Positions 24,697-33,563 are shown, numbered from the stretch's first letter. The stretch: DNA of 43,499 nt from an uncultured Bacteroidota bacterium (GCA_903837285.1 CAILUD010000093.1:1-43499); one strand, 5' to 3'. Program-made: numbers and translations. Notes: generated by a model not told the origin, from the sequence alone.

Positions 24697-25943
24697 TGAA
24701 GCAGGTAGTTATAACTATACTGTTATTTGTTATTTCATTCTGTTCTTTTTCTCAGATAACAGATTCTTTGAAAAAGAGAATTGTTGTTTATGGAATAACG
24801 GCAGGAATAAATTATAGCAAATTTAATAAAGATAGTTTTAATTATAAGGCAGAACCTGTTTTGGGATTATTGGGAAAATATAAATTATCTGATAACATTA
24901 GATTAAAAGGAGCTGCATTGTTTTCTAGAAAAGGGTCAACATCAAAAACATCAAATATAAAACTTCAAAATAGTTATATTGATTTAAATTTTATTTCTCA
25001 ATTCCGAATTGTTACAGATTTATTTGTTCATGCAGGAATAAGTTATTCTTATCTTTTGGCTTCCAAGAAAATTACCTATGACGGCGACAAATGGAATGGT
25101 GCTTCGAAATCAAACATTAACGGTTATTATTCTGAAGTAAATTTTTTAACAGGCCTTGAATTAAAATTACAAAAAAGGTGGAGCATAGAATTTTGTTATT
25201 ACATTCCTTGTTCAAAAAACAATGTTCAAAATCTTAAATTATCATTAAATTATTATTTTAGCAATAAGAAATCAAAGGCTACAAGTAGCAGAATAATTTG
25301 CAGAAATATTTCAAAAGTACAGATTAACAATTTAAAAGATGGAATTTTATTAGTAAGAATAAATAATTCGGAAAAAGCTATAAATGATTTGTTAAGTGAA
25401 GATAAAAAACAAAAGGAGGATGAGAATAAGCAAATAATAACTGCTTTTAAAAAGAATTATTTGTTCAGTAAAGTCGTCTTTTTTAGTTCAAAAGACTCAG
25501 AAAAAATCTTAAAAAGAACATTTGAGAATATTTTTATTAACGAAAATCTCGAAATAGATAATAGTATAATTATTGACTCAACAAAGTCGATTTTTATTGC
25601 AGAATTTGGGGCATTAACCAGAGATTCGGTTAACTATTTAACTCATTATGGCTATGAACGAAATAAGCCGCTAAGCAAAAGAATAATAAAGGAAAATGAT
25701 CTTTCGTCTTTTGGAAAGGAATTAATAACATTAATAATTAAAGACAATAAGTATAATCAACTAAATTCACCGTTTCCTTATTATACAAGAAATAAGGATT
25801 ATTCATTTAATAATAACACCGAACAAATAAAAATTGATTCTGCTTCTATTCAGCTTTCTTTAAACAAAACTGTAGAAAAAATGAATTTAAAATTATTTGA
25901 GTTTTATAAAAAATCAAATAAAAAAAGCAATAGTAACTTATAA
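24696..25943 (+). CDS. outer-membrane beta-barrel-like protein with unknown C-terminal half
   Basis: The ATG at 24696 overlaps the previous stop by one base; a GTG three bases earlier is less likely. The product is 415 aa. Residues 1-19 are a signal peptide ending SFSQ. Residues about 27-190 look like a small beta-barrel of the Bacteroidota porin/PorT-like class (alternating hydrophobic strands, GITAGINYSKF, LNFISQFRIV, LKLSLNYYFSNKK). The second half (about 200-415) is a lysine- and asparagine-rich domain I do not recognise, containing VQINNLKDGILLVRINNSEKAIN and a VVFFSSKD stretch. The barrel call rests on pattern rather than motif. Confidence 0.65.
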   Translation: MKQVVITILLFVISFCSFSQITDSLKKRIVVYGITAGINYSKFNKDSFNYKAEPVLGLLGKYKLSDNIRLKGAALFSRKGSTSKTSNIKLQNSYIDLNFISQFRIVTDLFVHAGISYSYLLASKKITYDGDKWNGASKSNINGYYSEVNFLTGLELKLQKRWSIEFCYYIPCSKNNVQNLKLSLNYYFSNKKSKATSSRIICRNISKVQINNLKDGILLVRINNSEKAINDLLSEDKKQKEDENKQIITAFKKNYLFSKVVFFSSKDSEKILKRTFENIFINENLEIDNSIIIDSTKSIFIAEFGALTRDSVNYLTHYGYERNKPLSKRIIKENDLSSFGKELITLIIKDNKYNQLNSPFPYYTRNKDYSFNNNTEQIKIDSASIQLSLNKTVEKMNLKLFEFYKKSNKKSNSNL

Positions 25944-25978
25944 CTAATAATTGTCAAAATTATTTACAAGAGCCAAAG

Positions 25979-26001
25979 CACTCGCTCGTTTCCAGCGAGT
26001 G
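25979..26001. other. hairpin between converging genes
   Basis: CACTCGCT (25979-25986) and AGCGAGTG (25994-26001) form a perfect 8-bp stem with a 7-base loop. There is no T run after it on either strand. It may act as a bidirectional terminator or be one more dispersed palindrome. Confidence 0.6.
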
Positions 26002-26018
26002 AGTATTGGAAATAAAAT

Positions 26019-26801
26019 CTAAAAAGCAGTTTCTAGGCTGTTTATAAGAGCGTCGTATTTGCCTTGTAATTCCGGTTTAGAGTTATTTATATTTAAGAAT
26101 TCGGCATACATTTTTCCAACTTGTTTTGTGTCTAAGTTGTTGTCCATCCAGGGATAAAGTATAGTATCTTCCTTGTGAATGTGCTCGGTTAACAAGTTAC
26201 AATAATTAATTAAATTGTTTTTCGCAATTAATGTGTTTCCGGTTTCTACAGCATTAAGCATTTTGGCAACGTAAGTACGCGACTGAACATGGTCGCTTAT
26301 CATAACTTTAATAATATCTAAAGAAGAATCGAAATATTTAAATAAAATATCTTCTTCTTTTGAATGGTGGTATTTATCGGCATAATTTCTAATAAAGTCG
26401 GCAATGTCTTTAATTAGCTGTTTGTGTTCAGCAATTGATAAATCTAACTTTTCTTCAACTTTTGGTGCTAATGCGAGTACTCTTTTTATAAGAATATGCT
26501 CATTTACTAACATTCTTAATGGTGGCGACATTGCATTGTTTGTATTCTTTTTCTCTTGAGCAATTCTTGGAATCTCAAAACTCTCATTAGGATAAATTAT
26601 TTTAAAAATTTGTGATATTAATTCTTTTTCGTTTTCTGCGTTTAAATTATGAATTCCAACCACATCCTTTAGTTTACAGGTGCCTAAACTACATGGTGCA
26701 CAGCCAATTTCAAATTTATCCAATGCCTGTTGAATGCCATCAAATTCGTTAATTAAATCTTTAATGTTTGAGTTTAAGTATTTGTCAATTCTTGTATCCA
26801 T
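26019..26801 (-). CDS. hemerythrin HHE domain protein with N-terminal Cys motif
   Basis: This 260-aa cytosolic protein has an N-terminal segment (about 1-75) with CAPCSLGTC (Cys34, 37, 42), resembling the DUF1858/ScdA-N type region. A hemerythrin-like helical bundle follows (about 90-225). Likely diiron ligands include His102, His145/146, Glu149/150, His171, His207 and/or His209 (TEHIHKED) and nearby acids. Proteins of this class bind diiron and respond to O2 or NO, or repair iron-sulfur clusters. The Cys cluster suggests a redox role. The family is clear; the specific function is not. Confidence 0.85.
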   Translation of the reverse strand: MDTRIDKYLNSNIKDLINEFDGIQQALDKFEIGCAPCSLGTCKLKDVVGIHNLNAENEKELISQIFKIIYPNESFEIPRIAQEKKNTNNAMSPPLRMLVNEHILIKRVLALAPKVEEKLDLSIAEHKQLIKDIADFIRNYADKYHHSKEEDILFKYFDSSLDIIKVMISDHVQSRTYVAKMLNAVETGNTLIAKNNLINYCNLLTEHIHKEDTILYPWMDNNLDTKQVGKMYAEFLNINNSKPELQGKYDALINSLETAF

Positions 26802-26837
26802 GTTATTTTGTTATTTGTTTTAAAAGTAATGTCAACT

Positions 26838-26922
26838 ATGATTATAAAATAGTCTCCCTATTGTCCCTCTTTTTTGAAGAGGGTAGGGAGATGAATAAAA
26901 AACAGGACTATTTTATAATCAT
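26838..26922. repeat. 85-bp MITE-like palindromic element
   Basis: Perfect 17-bp terminal inverted repeats (ATGATTATAAAATAGTC at 26838-26854 and its complement at 26906-26922) enclose a second hairpin, TCTCCCTA-TTGT-CCCTCTT paired with AAGAGGGTAGGGAGA. It fills most of the gap between the hemerythrin and peptidase genes. There is no coding capacity. A decayed relative is at 1505-1586. Confidence 0.8.
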
Positions 26923-26934
26923 AAATGGTTATAG

Positions 26935-29817
26935 TTAATTTTTTGAGACCCATTTTAATTTGCAAACAATCTCTTTTCCCGAAAGCAAGGTAATTATATT
27001 TATGCCAGACAAATCGGGAATTGAAATAGTTTTAGTTTCGTTAATTTTTCCAATATTTTGCGACCAGCAAATACGACCCAGCTCATCGGTTATTTGCAGT
27101 AAAATATTTTCGTAAATTTTATTTCCTGCATGAATAGTTAATGAATTTTCGTGTTGCGCTAAATATATATTGGAATTTGTTATGGTGTTAATGCCTAAAG
27201 CATTTAAAACGGTAATGTAATTATTTAAAGTTAACGTGTCGTTTGGACAAAGACCATTTGCAGCGATTAACGTGACAGAATAATTGCCACTTGCAGTGTA
27301 AATATGGTAAGGGTTTTGATCGGTTGAATTTGCGCCATCGCCGAAATTCCACAAGTAATTAGTTGCATTTTGTGAATTGTTAGAAAATAAAGCAAAAGCA
27401 CTGGGAAGTTGAACTGTGGTTGTTTGTGAAGTGAATTGTGCTAATGGACGGGAATTTACTTCAACATAATCTTGAAGAAAAATTGTATCATTTCCATTTA
27501 CTCCGTATGCTATTAATGTAACGTCATAAGTTCCGGGAGTGCTATAAATTGCAGTAGGATTTGTTAAAGTTGAAGTATTTAAATCGCTGCCGGGCAGTAT
27601 CCAACTATAAGTTCCTGCGTGAACGCTGTTATTTGTAAAATTAATGTTTTCACCTGTACAGATTTGGTGATTTGTTGAAGTAAAACTTGCTGCCGCTTCA
27701 GGATAGAATGTCCAGCGCATTGCATCAAACGCAACCATTTCTCCATCAACTCCAGTTGAGTCGCCCAAATAAACATAGTTTCCCTGTCCCGCATGAAAAG
27801 GAAGAATTCCCAATTCAACCCACTGGTCTGAATATAATGATTGATTAACTACGATGACAGAATCACCGGTTTCTGAATGAATATGATAACGTGCACCAAC
27901 AGCTGTTGCGCCATTTGACGGAATAAAAACCTCAACTTTATATTTTCCTGCCTGTGGTAAATTTGGTCCCCATGTTACATAACAAATATCAGGAGATGTT
28001 GCCATAGAGCCAGTCCACCACATGTGGCCGTTATACCCAACGTTATAATCTTTGAAATATCTTTGAATTGATCCGTTTAAAGAATTATTCATAAAAAAGC
28101 CATGATTATAATCTACATTATCAATAATGGTATCGTTATAAATTGGTTCTGTTGTTCTTGCTTTAACAGTCCAAGCAACTCCACCATGGGTTCCTGAAGC
28201 ATCTAGGTTTTGATAGCCGTTGCTATATCCCGGCCAGTCGTAGTAAGAATCGTAACCATTGTTATTTGGATACCCTGGTAAGTTTTTATTTCCGTATGGG
28301 TCATTAAAAATTAAAGTATGTTGTGTAGATAAATAACCTGTGGTTAAAATTAAATGTCCAGATGTTGTAAGGTAATTACATATTGGGTGCACAAAATCAG
28401 CATCAATTTCGGTTATACTGTTTGCATATGTACACGATGTTGTCCAAAGTTGATTAGAAGTCATATAGTGATTTTCAATATATGCTTTCATTCTTGAATT
28501 TGGGCTATATGTACCTGTCCACATATAGCCATATCCACCATATGCAGTTGTTCCATATGCATCGGCAGTTTCCTGATAATAAATTTCGTTAAATCTGTAA
28601 CGATCGGCAACATAAGAACCAAAATTATTAACGTGTGGATCCCATGTTTGACCATGATCAACCATTACTGGCCATGGCGGTAGCCGGTTATAATACGCAA
28701 ATGCCATTGCAGCAGTTGTTGGTGCACACGAACCCCAGCCTTCGTGCCAGGTTGGGGTGTCGTATACCTGATTAACATAAGGTACAGTTCCCGGTACTTT
28801 AACAACTGCTTTAGTAGAATTTATATTAGTGTAAAATGTTATATCTAAAGGTAATTCTTTGGAATAAATTAATTCTGGAGTAATATGATTGCTAAGAGCT
28901 TTATTAAGTGTAGAATGATAAATACTCCTGGTTCCCTGAACTGTATAATAAACATCGTTTCCTAAGATAGAGGCAAACATTGCTCCTGGCATAGTTTCGA
29001 ATTTATACTGAGTGATTTTAAAATCAATAGAAAGTTTAGCATAATTAATAGAAGAGGTTCCGTTTTCAGTATTTGAAGTATATAAAAATTCATTTTTATT
29101 TATCCATTGTAAATATCCTCCTTTACCAACAAGTAGAGTCTTTTTATCAGAAATATTCTGAATAAATAAATCTCCTGAAAGACTTGAAAAAACAATTAAT
29201 TTATCGTCAGGTGAGAAAGATGGATAAATGTATCCATTAATGTTATCTGTAATTTGTTGAGATTTAGAAGTTGTTAAATCTGTTAAAAATAATTGATCGT
29301 TAATGTCATTTGTTATAAGAAAATTTCCATCAGCAGAAAGTGCTAAATAATTTGAATAACTTGTTAATACAGTGATTTTTGTTTCGTTTGTAGATTGTAA
29401 ATAAAAAGCATCTGGAGTGCTGTAACCAAGCATTCCGTTTTTTGAGCTAACCGGTTGTGAGCATAATTGCTGAGGTTTGCAAAGAGGAGTGATGTTTCCG
29501 TTTGATAAATTAAGAACAGAAGGAGTTTGTTTTCCGTCCTCGTTAATTAATTTGAAAAGTACATTTTGTTTGTCAGGTGTTAATTTAATAAAACGACCAC
29601 AACCCGGTGCTGTAATTAAAGTATTTAATTTGCCATCATTCAAAAGATAGATTGAAGATGCGTAATTATTTGTCATTACCAAACCGTATGGTGATGGCAA
29701 AAGATTAATAAAATATGTTTGTTCCTCATTGTAATATGCATCGTGTGGACGACTTTGCGAAATAACTTGTGAAATACTTAAAACAGCAAAACACATTAAA
29801 AATAAAATCTGTTTCAT
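26935..29817 (-). CDS. secreted protein: beta-propeller-like region, C39-like peptidase, golvesin-like domain, two PKD domains
   Basis: This 960-aa protein has a signal peptide (1 to about 20). Residues about 30-330 are repeated short beta segments like a TolB/WD40 propeller (FSPDDKLIVFSS, LSADGNFLIT). A papain-like C39-type peptidase domain spans about 340-540, with likely catalytic Cys364 (WGSCAPTTAAM), His488 (GHLILTTGY) and Asp506 (NDPYGN). A golvesin C-terminal-like domain (about 560-705) ends VAFDAMRWTFY, and two PKD domains (about 710-870) follow. The last 85 residues resemble a weak T9SS type A sorting domain (LLQITDELGRICW). It is probably a secreted peptidase or peptide-binding surface enzyme. 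The substrate is unknown. Confidence 0.85.
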   Translation of the reverse strand: MKQILFLMCFAVLSISQVISQSRPHDAYYNEEQTYFINLLPSPYGLVMTNNYASSIYLLNDGKLNTLITAPGCGRFIKLTPDKQNVLFKLINEDGKQTPSVLNLSNGNITPLCKPQQLCSQPVSSKNGMLGYSTPDAFYLQSTNETKITVLTSYSNYLALSADGNFLITNDINDQLFLTDLTTSKSQQITDNINGYIYPSFSPDDKLIVFSSLSGDLFIQNISDKKTLLVGKGGYLQWINKNEFLYTSNTENGTSSINYAKLSIDFKITQYKFETMPGAMFASILGNDVYYTVQGTRSIYHSTLNKALSNHITPELIYSKELPLDITFYTNINSTKAVVKVPGTVPYVNQVYDTPTWHEGWGSCAPTTAAMAFAYYNRLPPWPVMVDHGQTWDPHVNNFGSYVADRYRFNEIYYQETADAYGTTAYGGYGYMWTGTYSPNSRMKAYIENHYMTSNQLWTTSCTYANSITEIDADFVHPICNYLTTSGHLILTTGYLSTQHTLIFNDPYGNKNLPGYPNNNGYDSYYDWPGYSNGYQNLDASGTHGGVAWTVKARTTEPIYNDTIIDNVDYNHGFFMNNSLNGSIQRYFKDYNVGYNGHMWWTGSMATSPDICYVTWGPNLPQAGKYKVEVFIPSNGATAVGARYHIHSETGDSVIVVNQSLYSDQWVELGILPFHAGQGNYVYLGDSTGVDGEMVAFDAMRWTFYPEAAASFTSTNHQICTGENINFTNNSVHAGTYSWILPGSDLNTSTLTNPTAIYSTPGTYDVTLIAYGVNGNDTIFLQDYVEVNSRPLAQFTSQTTTVQLPSAFALFSNNSQNATNYLWNFGDGANSTDQNPYHIYTASGNYSVTLIAANGLCPNDTLTLNNYITVLNALGINTITNSNIYLAQHENSLTIHAGNKIYENILLQITDELGRICWSQNIGKINETKTISIPDLSGINIITLLSGKEIVCKLKWVSKN

Positions 29818-29835
29818 AGATGAATAGGTTTAATA

Positions 29836-29843
29836 CAAATTTA
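29836..29843 (-). promoter_or_regulatory. putative -7 promoter box of the secreted peptidase gene
   Basis: TAAATTTG on the minus strand exactly matches TAnnTTTG and lies 19 bases before the start codon. The -33 element is not obvious. Confidence 0.45.
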
Positions 29844-29928
29844 CGAAAAAACTGGAACTAAATGTTTAGAGACTTAAAAATTAAAGGGAGAATAATAAAC
29901 TTTGAGTTCGGAGCATCTATCTTCCTTT

Positions 29929-29965
29929 TGTCATCTTGAGTGTATTGCGACTAAACGAAGGATCT
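29929..29965 (+). repeat. 37-bp dispersed palindromic repeat, copy in a cluster of three
   Basis: It runs from TGTCATCTTGAG to GAAGGATCT. Same length and ends as the copies at 30033-30069 and 19965-20001. Confidence 0.75.
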
Positions 29966-29991
29966 AGTTAGTAATACTTAGATTCTAGAAT

Positions 29992-30018
29992 AGATTCTTC
30001 ACTTCGTTCTGAATGACA
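29992..30018 (-). repeat. shortened, inverted copy of the 37-bp repeat
   Basis: On the minus strand it reads TGTCATTCAGAACGAAGTGA and on to GAATCT, 27 bp. It lacks about 10 bp of the middle and lies inverted between two full copies, so the region can fold into large hairpins. Confidence 0.65.
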
Positions 30019-30032
30019 TTTTATTTCCCTTT

Positions 30033-30069
30033 TGTCATCCAGAGTGAAGTGTAACGGAACGAAGGATCT
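30033..30069 (+). repeat. 37-bp dispersed palindromic repeat
   Basis: It runs from TGTCATCCAGAG to GAAGGATCT, 29 bases downstream of the methyltransferase stop. The three-copy cluster may form the 3' end of that transcript. Confidence 0.75.
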
Positions 30070-30097
30070 GGTATGAATTTATATCAAACCAATATTC

Positions 30098-30787
30098 TTA
30101 TAGTTTTTGTGCAAAAATTGTAGTCCATAATAAATGCCGTTTTGTGCAATCAATATTTTTATAGCCGGCTTGTTTTAGCCAATTGGTGTGATTTTCTAAA
30201 GTAGAATGGAAGTCGTGATCTTTTTGGTGTTGCATCCACATATTCCATTCATCGTCATTTGAACCCTTACTGAATGCATGTTTTTTCCATTCGGAAATAT
30301 ATTTCAAATAAATTTCATTTGTTTCGGCACAAAATTGATCGCAAAATGAAAGTATTCCGCCAGTTGTTTGATATTGGAATAATTTGCCGAATAATTTTTG
30401 TTTTTCAATATCATTAATATGATGAATAGAAATGCTTGAAACAATCAAATCAAAACTGTTTTCGGCAAAATAAATCTCCTTAAAATTCGAATTAACATAG
30501 TTAACCGGAAAATTTATTTGCAATTTACTTTCTTCAATACATTCTTGCGAAATATCAACAGCCGTAATTTTTGCTGAAGGGAATTTTTTAACAATAAGTT
30601 TTGTGAGATTACCTGTTCCGCTTCCTAATTCTAAAATGTTTTTTGGAACGAAATTATCTGGTAAAAACAGAAAAAGAGATTCAAGCATTTCATCATAAAA
30701 AGGTACGCAGCGTTTTACCGATTCTGTATATTGTTTGCTAAATGAATTATAGAAGTCAACAACATTTTCTGGTTTTGAGTTTTCCAT
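30098..30787 (-). CDS. class I SAM-dependent methyltransferase
   Basis: I choose the ATG whose complement is 30785-30787 (229 aa), four bases after the topB stop. A start at 30811 would overlap topB. Residues about 45-150 form the Rossmann methyltransferase fold with motif I NILELGSGTGNLTKLI, the acidic end of strand 2 (AVDIS) and DLIVSSISIHHIND. The C-terminal part includes SDQ-like and WMQHQKDHDF segments. The substrate is unknown; the family includes ubiquinone/menaquinone-type and small-molecule methyltransferases. It is probably co-transcribed with topB. Confidence 0.85.
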   Translation of the reverse strand: MENSKPENVVDFYNSFSKQYTESVKRCVPFYDEMLESLFLFLPDNFVPKNILELGSGTGNLTKLIVKKFPSAKITAVDISQECIEESKLQINFPVNYVNSNFKEIYFAENSFDLIVSSISIHHINDIEKQKLFGKLFQYQTTGGILSFCDQFCAETNEIYLKYISEWKKHAFSKGSNDDEWNMWMQHQKDHDFHSTLENHTNWLKQAGYKNIDCTKRHLLWTTIFAQKL

Positions 30788-30791
30788 AAGT

Positions 30792-33116
30792 TTATTTTTG
30801 TTGCAAAGCAATTTCTTTTAACAACTTGGCAGTAATTTTGGTGGTGTTATAATCTTTTTGAAGTAATTCAAAAGGGATAACAAATTTACAATCTTCACGA
30901 AAACGGCTGCACCCATAAGCCGAGTTACCTTTTAACATTTGCCCTTTACCGCATTTCGGACAAGTGAAAGGTTTTTTTTCTTTTATCTTTTTTTCTTTCT
31001 TTTCGCTGGTTTCTTCAATAAATTTGGGGTTAAAGTTGGAGTCAAATTCAAGATAACCATCTGCTTTTTTATCATTAATAGTAAAACCTTTGATGTTTGC
31101 CGTTTTACCTTTTCCTATAAGTGAATAAATTTGTTTTTCATTCAATGTTTTTCCAAAAATTGTAAACTCAATTTTAAAATTGCAACCCGATTTAAATTCG
31201 GCACAACCATAAGCTGTTTTGCCTTTTAAAATTTTTCCTTTTTTGCATTTTGGACAAACAGTATTTTGGTTAGGGTCTTCTTCTTTTTTTGATTTTACTT
31301 CTTTTTCTGTTTTAGTCTCTTTTTTTTCTTCTTCGATGACAATAGTTTTTCTGTTTTCTTTTTTTACCTCAGCAACCAAATCGGTTACCATTTGCTTCAT
31401 TTCGTCGAGAAATACCTTTACTTCGTATTCTCCACGCTCAATCTGACGAAGCTTTTTTTCCCATATTCCGGTAAGCTCAACCGATTTTAATAATTCATTA
31501 TGAATAGATTGAATAAGTTGAATACCGGTAATACTTGGAACCAGATTTTTATTTTGCCGACTTACATATTTGCGTTTAAAAAGAGTTTCAATAATATTTG
31601 CACGTGTTGATGGCCGACCAATGCCATTTTCTTTCATTAAATCCCGTAATTCTTCATCGTCAACCTGTTTTCCTGCAGTTTCCATTGCTCTTAACAAAGT
31701 TGCTTCGGTAAATAATTTTGGTGGCTGAGTTTGTTTTTCAAGTATATCTGGCTCGTGTGGACCTTTTTCACCTTTCTCAAAAGTTGGCATTATCTGACCA
31801 TCATCTTCTGAAACATCTTCGTCTTTTTCTTTTTTGGGATATAAAACCCTCCAGCCATCTTCTAAAATTATTTTTCCTGTTGCCTTAAATTCAAATTCAG
31901 CAACTTGACCTAAAACTGTTGTGTTTGAAACTATACAATCCGGATAAAAAGCTGCAATAAAACGCCTTGCAATAGTATCATAAACTTGTTTTTCTTCGTG
32001 AATTAGTCCGGCTGGATTTTCACCGGTAGGAATTATAGCATGGTGATCAGTAATTTTTTTGTCGTCGAAAACTTTTTTGCTTTTGCGAATGGGTTTTTCT
32101 AATAATGGCTCTGTGAAATTTGCATAAGGCTTCATTTTATTTAAAATATCCTTAATTTTCGGATAAACATCGTTAGGCAAATAACTGGTATCAACTCTCG
32201 GATATGTTACTAATTTTCTCTCGTAAAGTTTTTGAATGTATTTTAATGTTTCATCAGCGGTAAAACTGAATCTTTTATTGCATTCAACTTGTAGCGATGT
32301 AAGGTCAAATAATTTTGGTGGATGTTCTTCTCCTTTTTTCTTGGTAAAAGAAGTAATTTCAAATTCTTTGACTTTAATTTCTTCAATAATTTTCGAAACG
32401 TCTTCTTTTGAATTGAAACGACCTTCGGTATAATTAAACAATACATTTCTATATGTTGTTTTTAATTCCCAAAAAGTTTCCGAGGTAAAATTTTGAATTT
32501 CGTTATATCTGTTTACAATTAAAGCTAATGTAGGTGTTTGAACTCTTCCAATAGATAAAACTCCTTTTCCGTCTGCAAATTTTAAAGTATATAAACGACT
32601 TGCATTCATTCCCAACAACCAATCGCCAATTGCCCTAGCGTTTCCAGCGGCATATAGTAAATCAAAGTCTTTTCCGTCTTTTAGTTTTTGAAATCCTTCT
32701 TTTATTGCTTCATCGGTAAGTGATGAAATCCAAAGGCGTTTTAATGGTTTTGTGCAATTTGCTTTTGATAAAACCCAGCGTTGAATAAGTTCACCTTCAA
32801 TTCCGGCATCACCACAGTTTATTACTTCTTCGCAGCTTTCTACTAATTTTTGTATAGTGTTGAATTGTTTTTCTACACCCTGGTTATCAATTAATTTAAT
32901 CCCAAAACGTGGAGGAATAATTGGTAAGCATTCTAATCGCCATGCTTTCCATACCGGAGCATAATCGTCAGGGTTTTTTAATGTACAAAGATGTCCAAAT
33001 GTCCAGCTTACCTGATATCCGTTACCTTCAAAATAACCATCTTTTCTCGAATTTGCACCTAAAATACGGGCAATTTCTTTTGCTACACTTGGTTTTTCGG
33101 CTATACAGAGTTTCAT
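30792..33116 (-). CDS. topB: DNA topoisomerase III with two C-terminal zinc-ribbon-like repeats
   Basis: TopB relaxes and decatenates DNA by cutting one strand through a tyrosyl link. The ATG at 33116 gives 774 aa and the usual MKLCIAEKPSVAKEIA start of the Toprim domain. An upstream in-frame ATG (33134) adds six residues and is less typical. The catalytic Tyr is about residue 305 in VTYPRVDTSYLP. GIGRPSTRANII is another family motif. The C-terminal part (about 595-774) has two similar Cys-containing units: CPKCKKGKILKG...GC and CPKCGKGQMLKG...GC. A promoter-like box lies at 33153-33160. The methyltransferase gene follows four bases later. Confidence 0.95.
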   Translation of the reverse strand: MKLCIAEKPSVAKEIARILGANSRKDGYFEGNGYQVSWTFGHLCTLKNPDDYAPVWKAWRLECLPIIPPRFGIKLIDNQGVEKQFNTIQKLVESCEEVINCGDAGIEGELIQRWVLSKANCTKPLKRLWISSLTDEAIKEGFQKLKDGKDFDLLYAAGNARAIGDWLLGMNASRLYTLKFADGKGVLSIGRVQTPTLALIVNRYNEIQNFTSETFWELKTTYRNVLFNYTEGRFNSKEDVSKIIEEIKVKEFEITSFTKKKGEEHPPKLFDLTSLQVECNKRFSFTADETLKYIQKLYERKLVTYPRVDTSYLPNDVYPKIKDILNKMKPYANFTEPLLEKPIRKSKKVFDDKKITDHHAIIPTGENPAGLIHEEKQVYDTIARRFIAAFYPDCIVSNTTVLGQVAEFEFKATGKIILEDGWRVLYPKKEKDEDVSEDDGQIMPTFEKGEKGPHEPDILEKQTQPPKLFTEATLLRAMETAGKQVDDEELRDLMKENGIGRPSTRANIIETLFKRKYVSRQNKNLVPSITGIQLIQSIHNELLKSVELTGIWEKKLRQIERGEYEVKVFLDEMKQMVTDLVAEVKKENRKTIVIEEEKKETKTEKEVKSKKEEDPNQNTVCPKCKKGKILKGKTAYGCAEFKSGCNFKIEFTIFGKTLNEKQIYSLIGKGKTANIKGFTINDKKADGYLEFDSNFNPKFIEETSEKKEKKIKEKKPFTCPKCGKGQMLKGNSAYGCSRFREDCKFVIPFELLQKDYNTTKITAKLLKEIALQQK

Positions 33117-33152
33117 TTTGAAAATTTGCGTCAAATATTATTTCATTCTCTG

Positions 33153-33160
33153 CAAATATA
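33153..33160 (-). promoter_or_regulatory. putative -7 promoter box of topB
   Basis: TATATTTG on the minus strand matches TAnnTTTG and lies 37 bases before the chosen topB start codon. Confidence 0.45.
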
Positions 33161-33248
33161 ATGATTCTACTTTTGTTTAGGTTTTTTCTAATTGTGAAGA
33201 AAAGAAATATACTACCCAGATTTTCAAGCGTGTAATATTTATTAGAAA

Positions 33249-33281
33249 TAAAAAATCCCCATATTTAAAATACAGGGATTT
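33249..33281 (-). terminator. rho-independent terminator of the tRNA-Gln pair
   Basis: On the minus strand AAATCCC (33275-33281) pairs with GGGATTT (33253-33259), followed by a T run (the A run at 33249-33255 on the plus strand). It begins 14 bases after the 3' end of the second tRNA. Confidence 0.75.
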
Positions 33282-33295
33282 ATATTCTTTTTCTG

Positions 33296-33366
33296 TTGTC
33301 TCGCAGGGACTCGAACCCCAACTAACAGATCCAGAGACTGTTGTGCTACCATTACACAACGAGACA
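33296..33366 (-). tRNA. tRNA-Gln (CTG anticodon)
   Basis: The 71-nt cloverleaf has acceptor arms TGTCTCG and CGAGACA, a D arm (GTGTAATGGTAGCAC), anticodon loop CTCTGGA (CTG, reading CAG) and a T loop GTTCGAGTC. The base pair closing the anticodon stem is a T-T mismatch. CCA is not encoded. It is the downstream partner of the TTG tRNA, 15 bases away. Confidence 0.9.
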
Positions 33367-33381
33367 ATTTAAACAAGAGAG

Positions 33382-33452
33382 TTGTCCGACCAGGATTCGA
33401 ACCTGAACTAACAGAATCAAAATCTGTTGTGCTACCTTTACACCATCGAACA
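33382..33452 (-). tRNA. tRNA-Gln (TTG anticodon)
   Basis: The 71-nt cloverleaf has acceptor arms TGTTCGA and TCGGACA, anticodon stem ACAGA/TCTGT with loop TTTTGAT (TTG, reading CAA) and T loop GTTCGAATC. CCA is not encoded. It lies behind a strong promoter-like box. Confidence 0.93.
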
Positions 33453-33480
33453 ATTTTAAAAAGAACCTAAAATCGGAGCG

Positions 33481-33488
33481 CAAAGTTA
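33481..33488 (-). promoter_or_regulatory. -7 promoter box of the tRNA-Gln pair
   Basis: TAACTTTG followed by CGC on the minus strand matches TAnnTTTG. It is 29 bases upstream of the first tRNA, as expected for a short tRNA leader. Confidence 0.6.
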
Positions 33489-33563
33489 TAAATTTTTGAA
33501 AAGTATAATAAAATATTTTTGTTTTTTTAAGTAAAAATTAAATTCTGCACCGGAAAATTATCT

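Noticed and set aside
25979..26001. Firm rho-independent terminator between converging genes
   Set aside because: The stem is good but there is no T run on either strand, so I list it only as a hairpin.
33177..33359. 60-aa minus-strand frame over the tRNA region
   Set aside because: It lies across the tRNA-Gln gene and its terminator and has no protein features.
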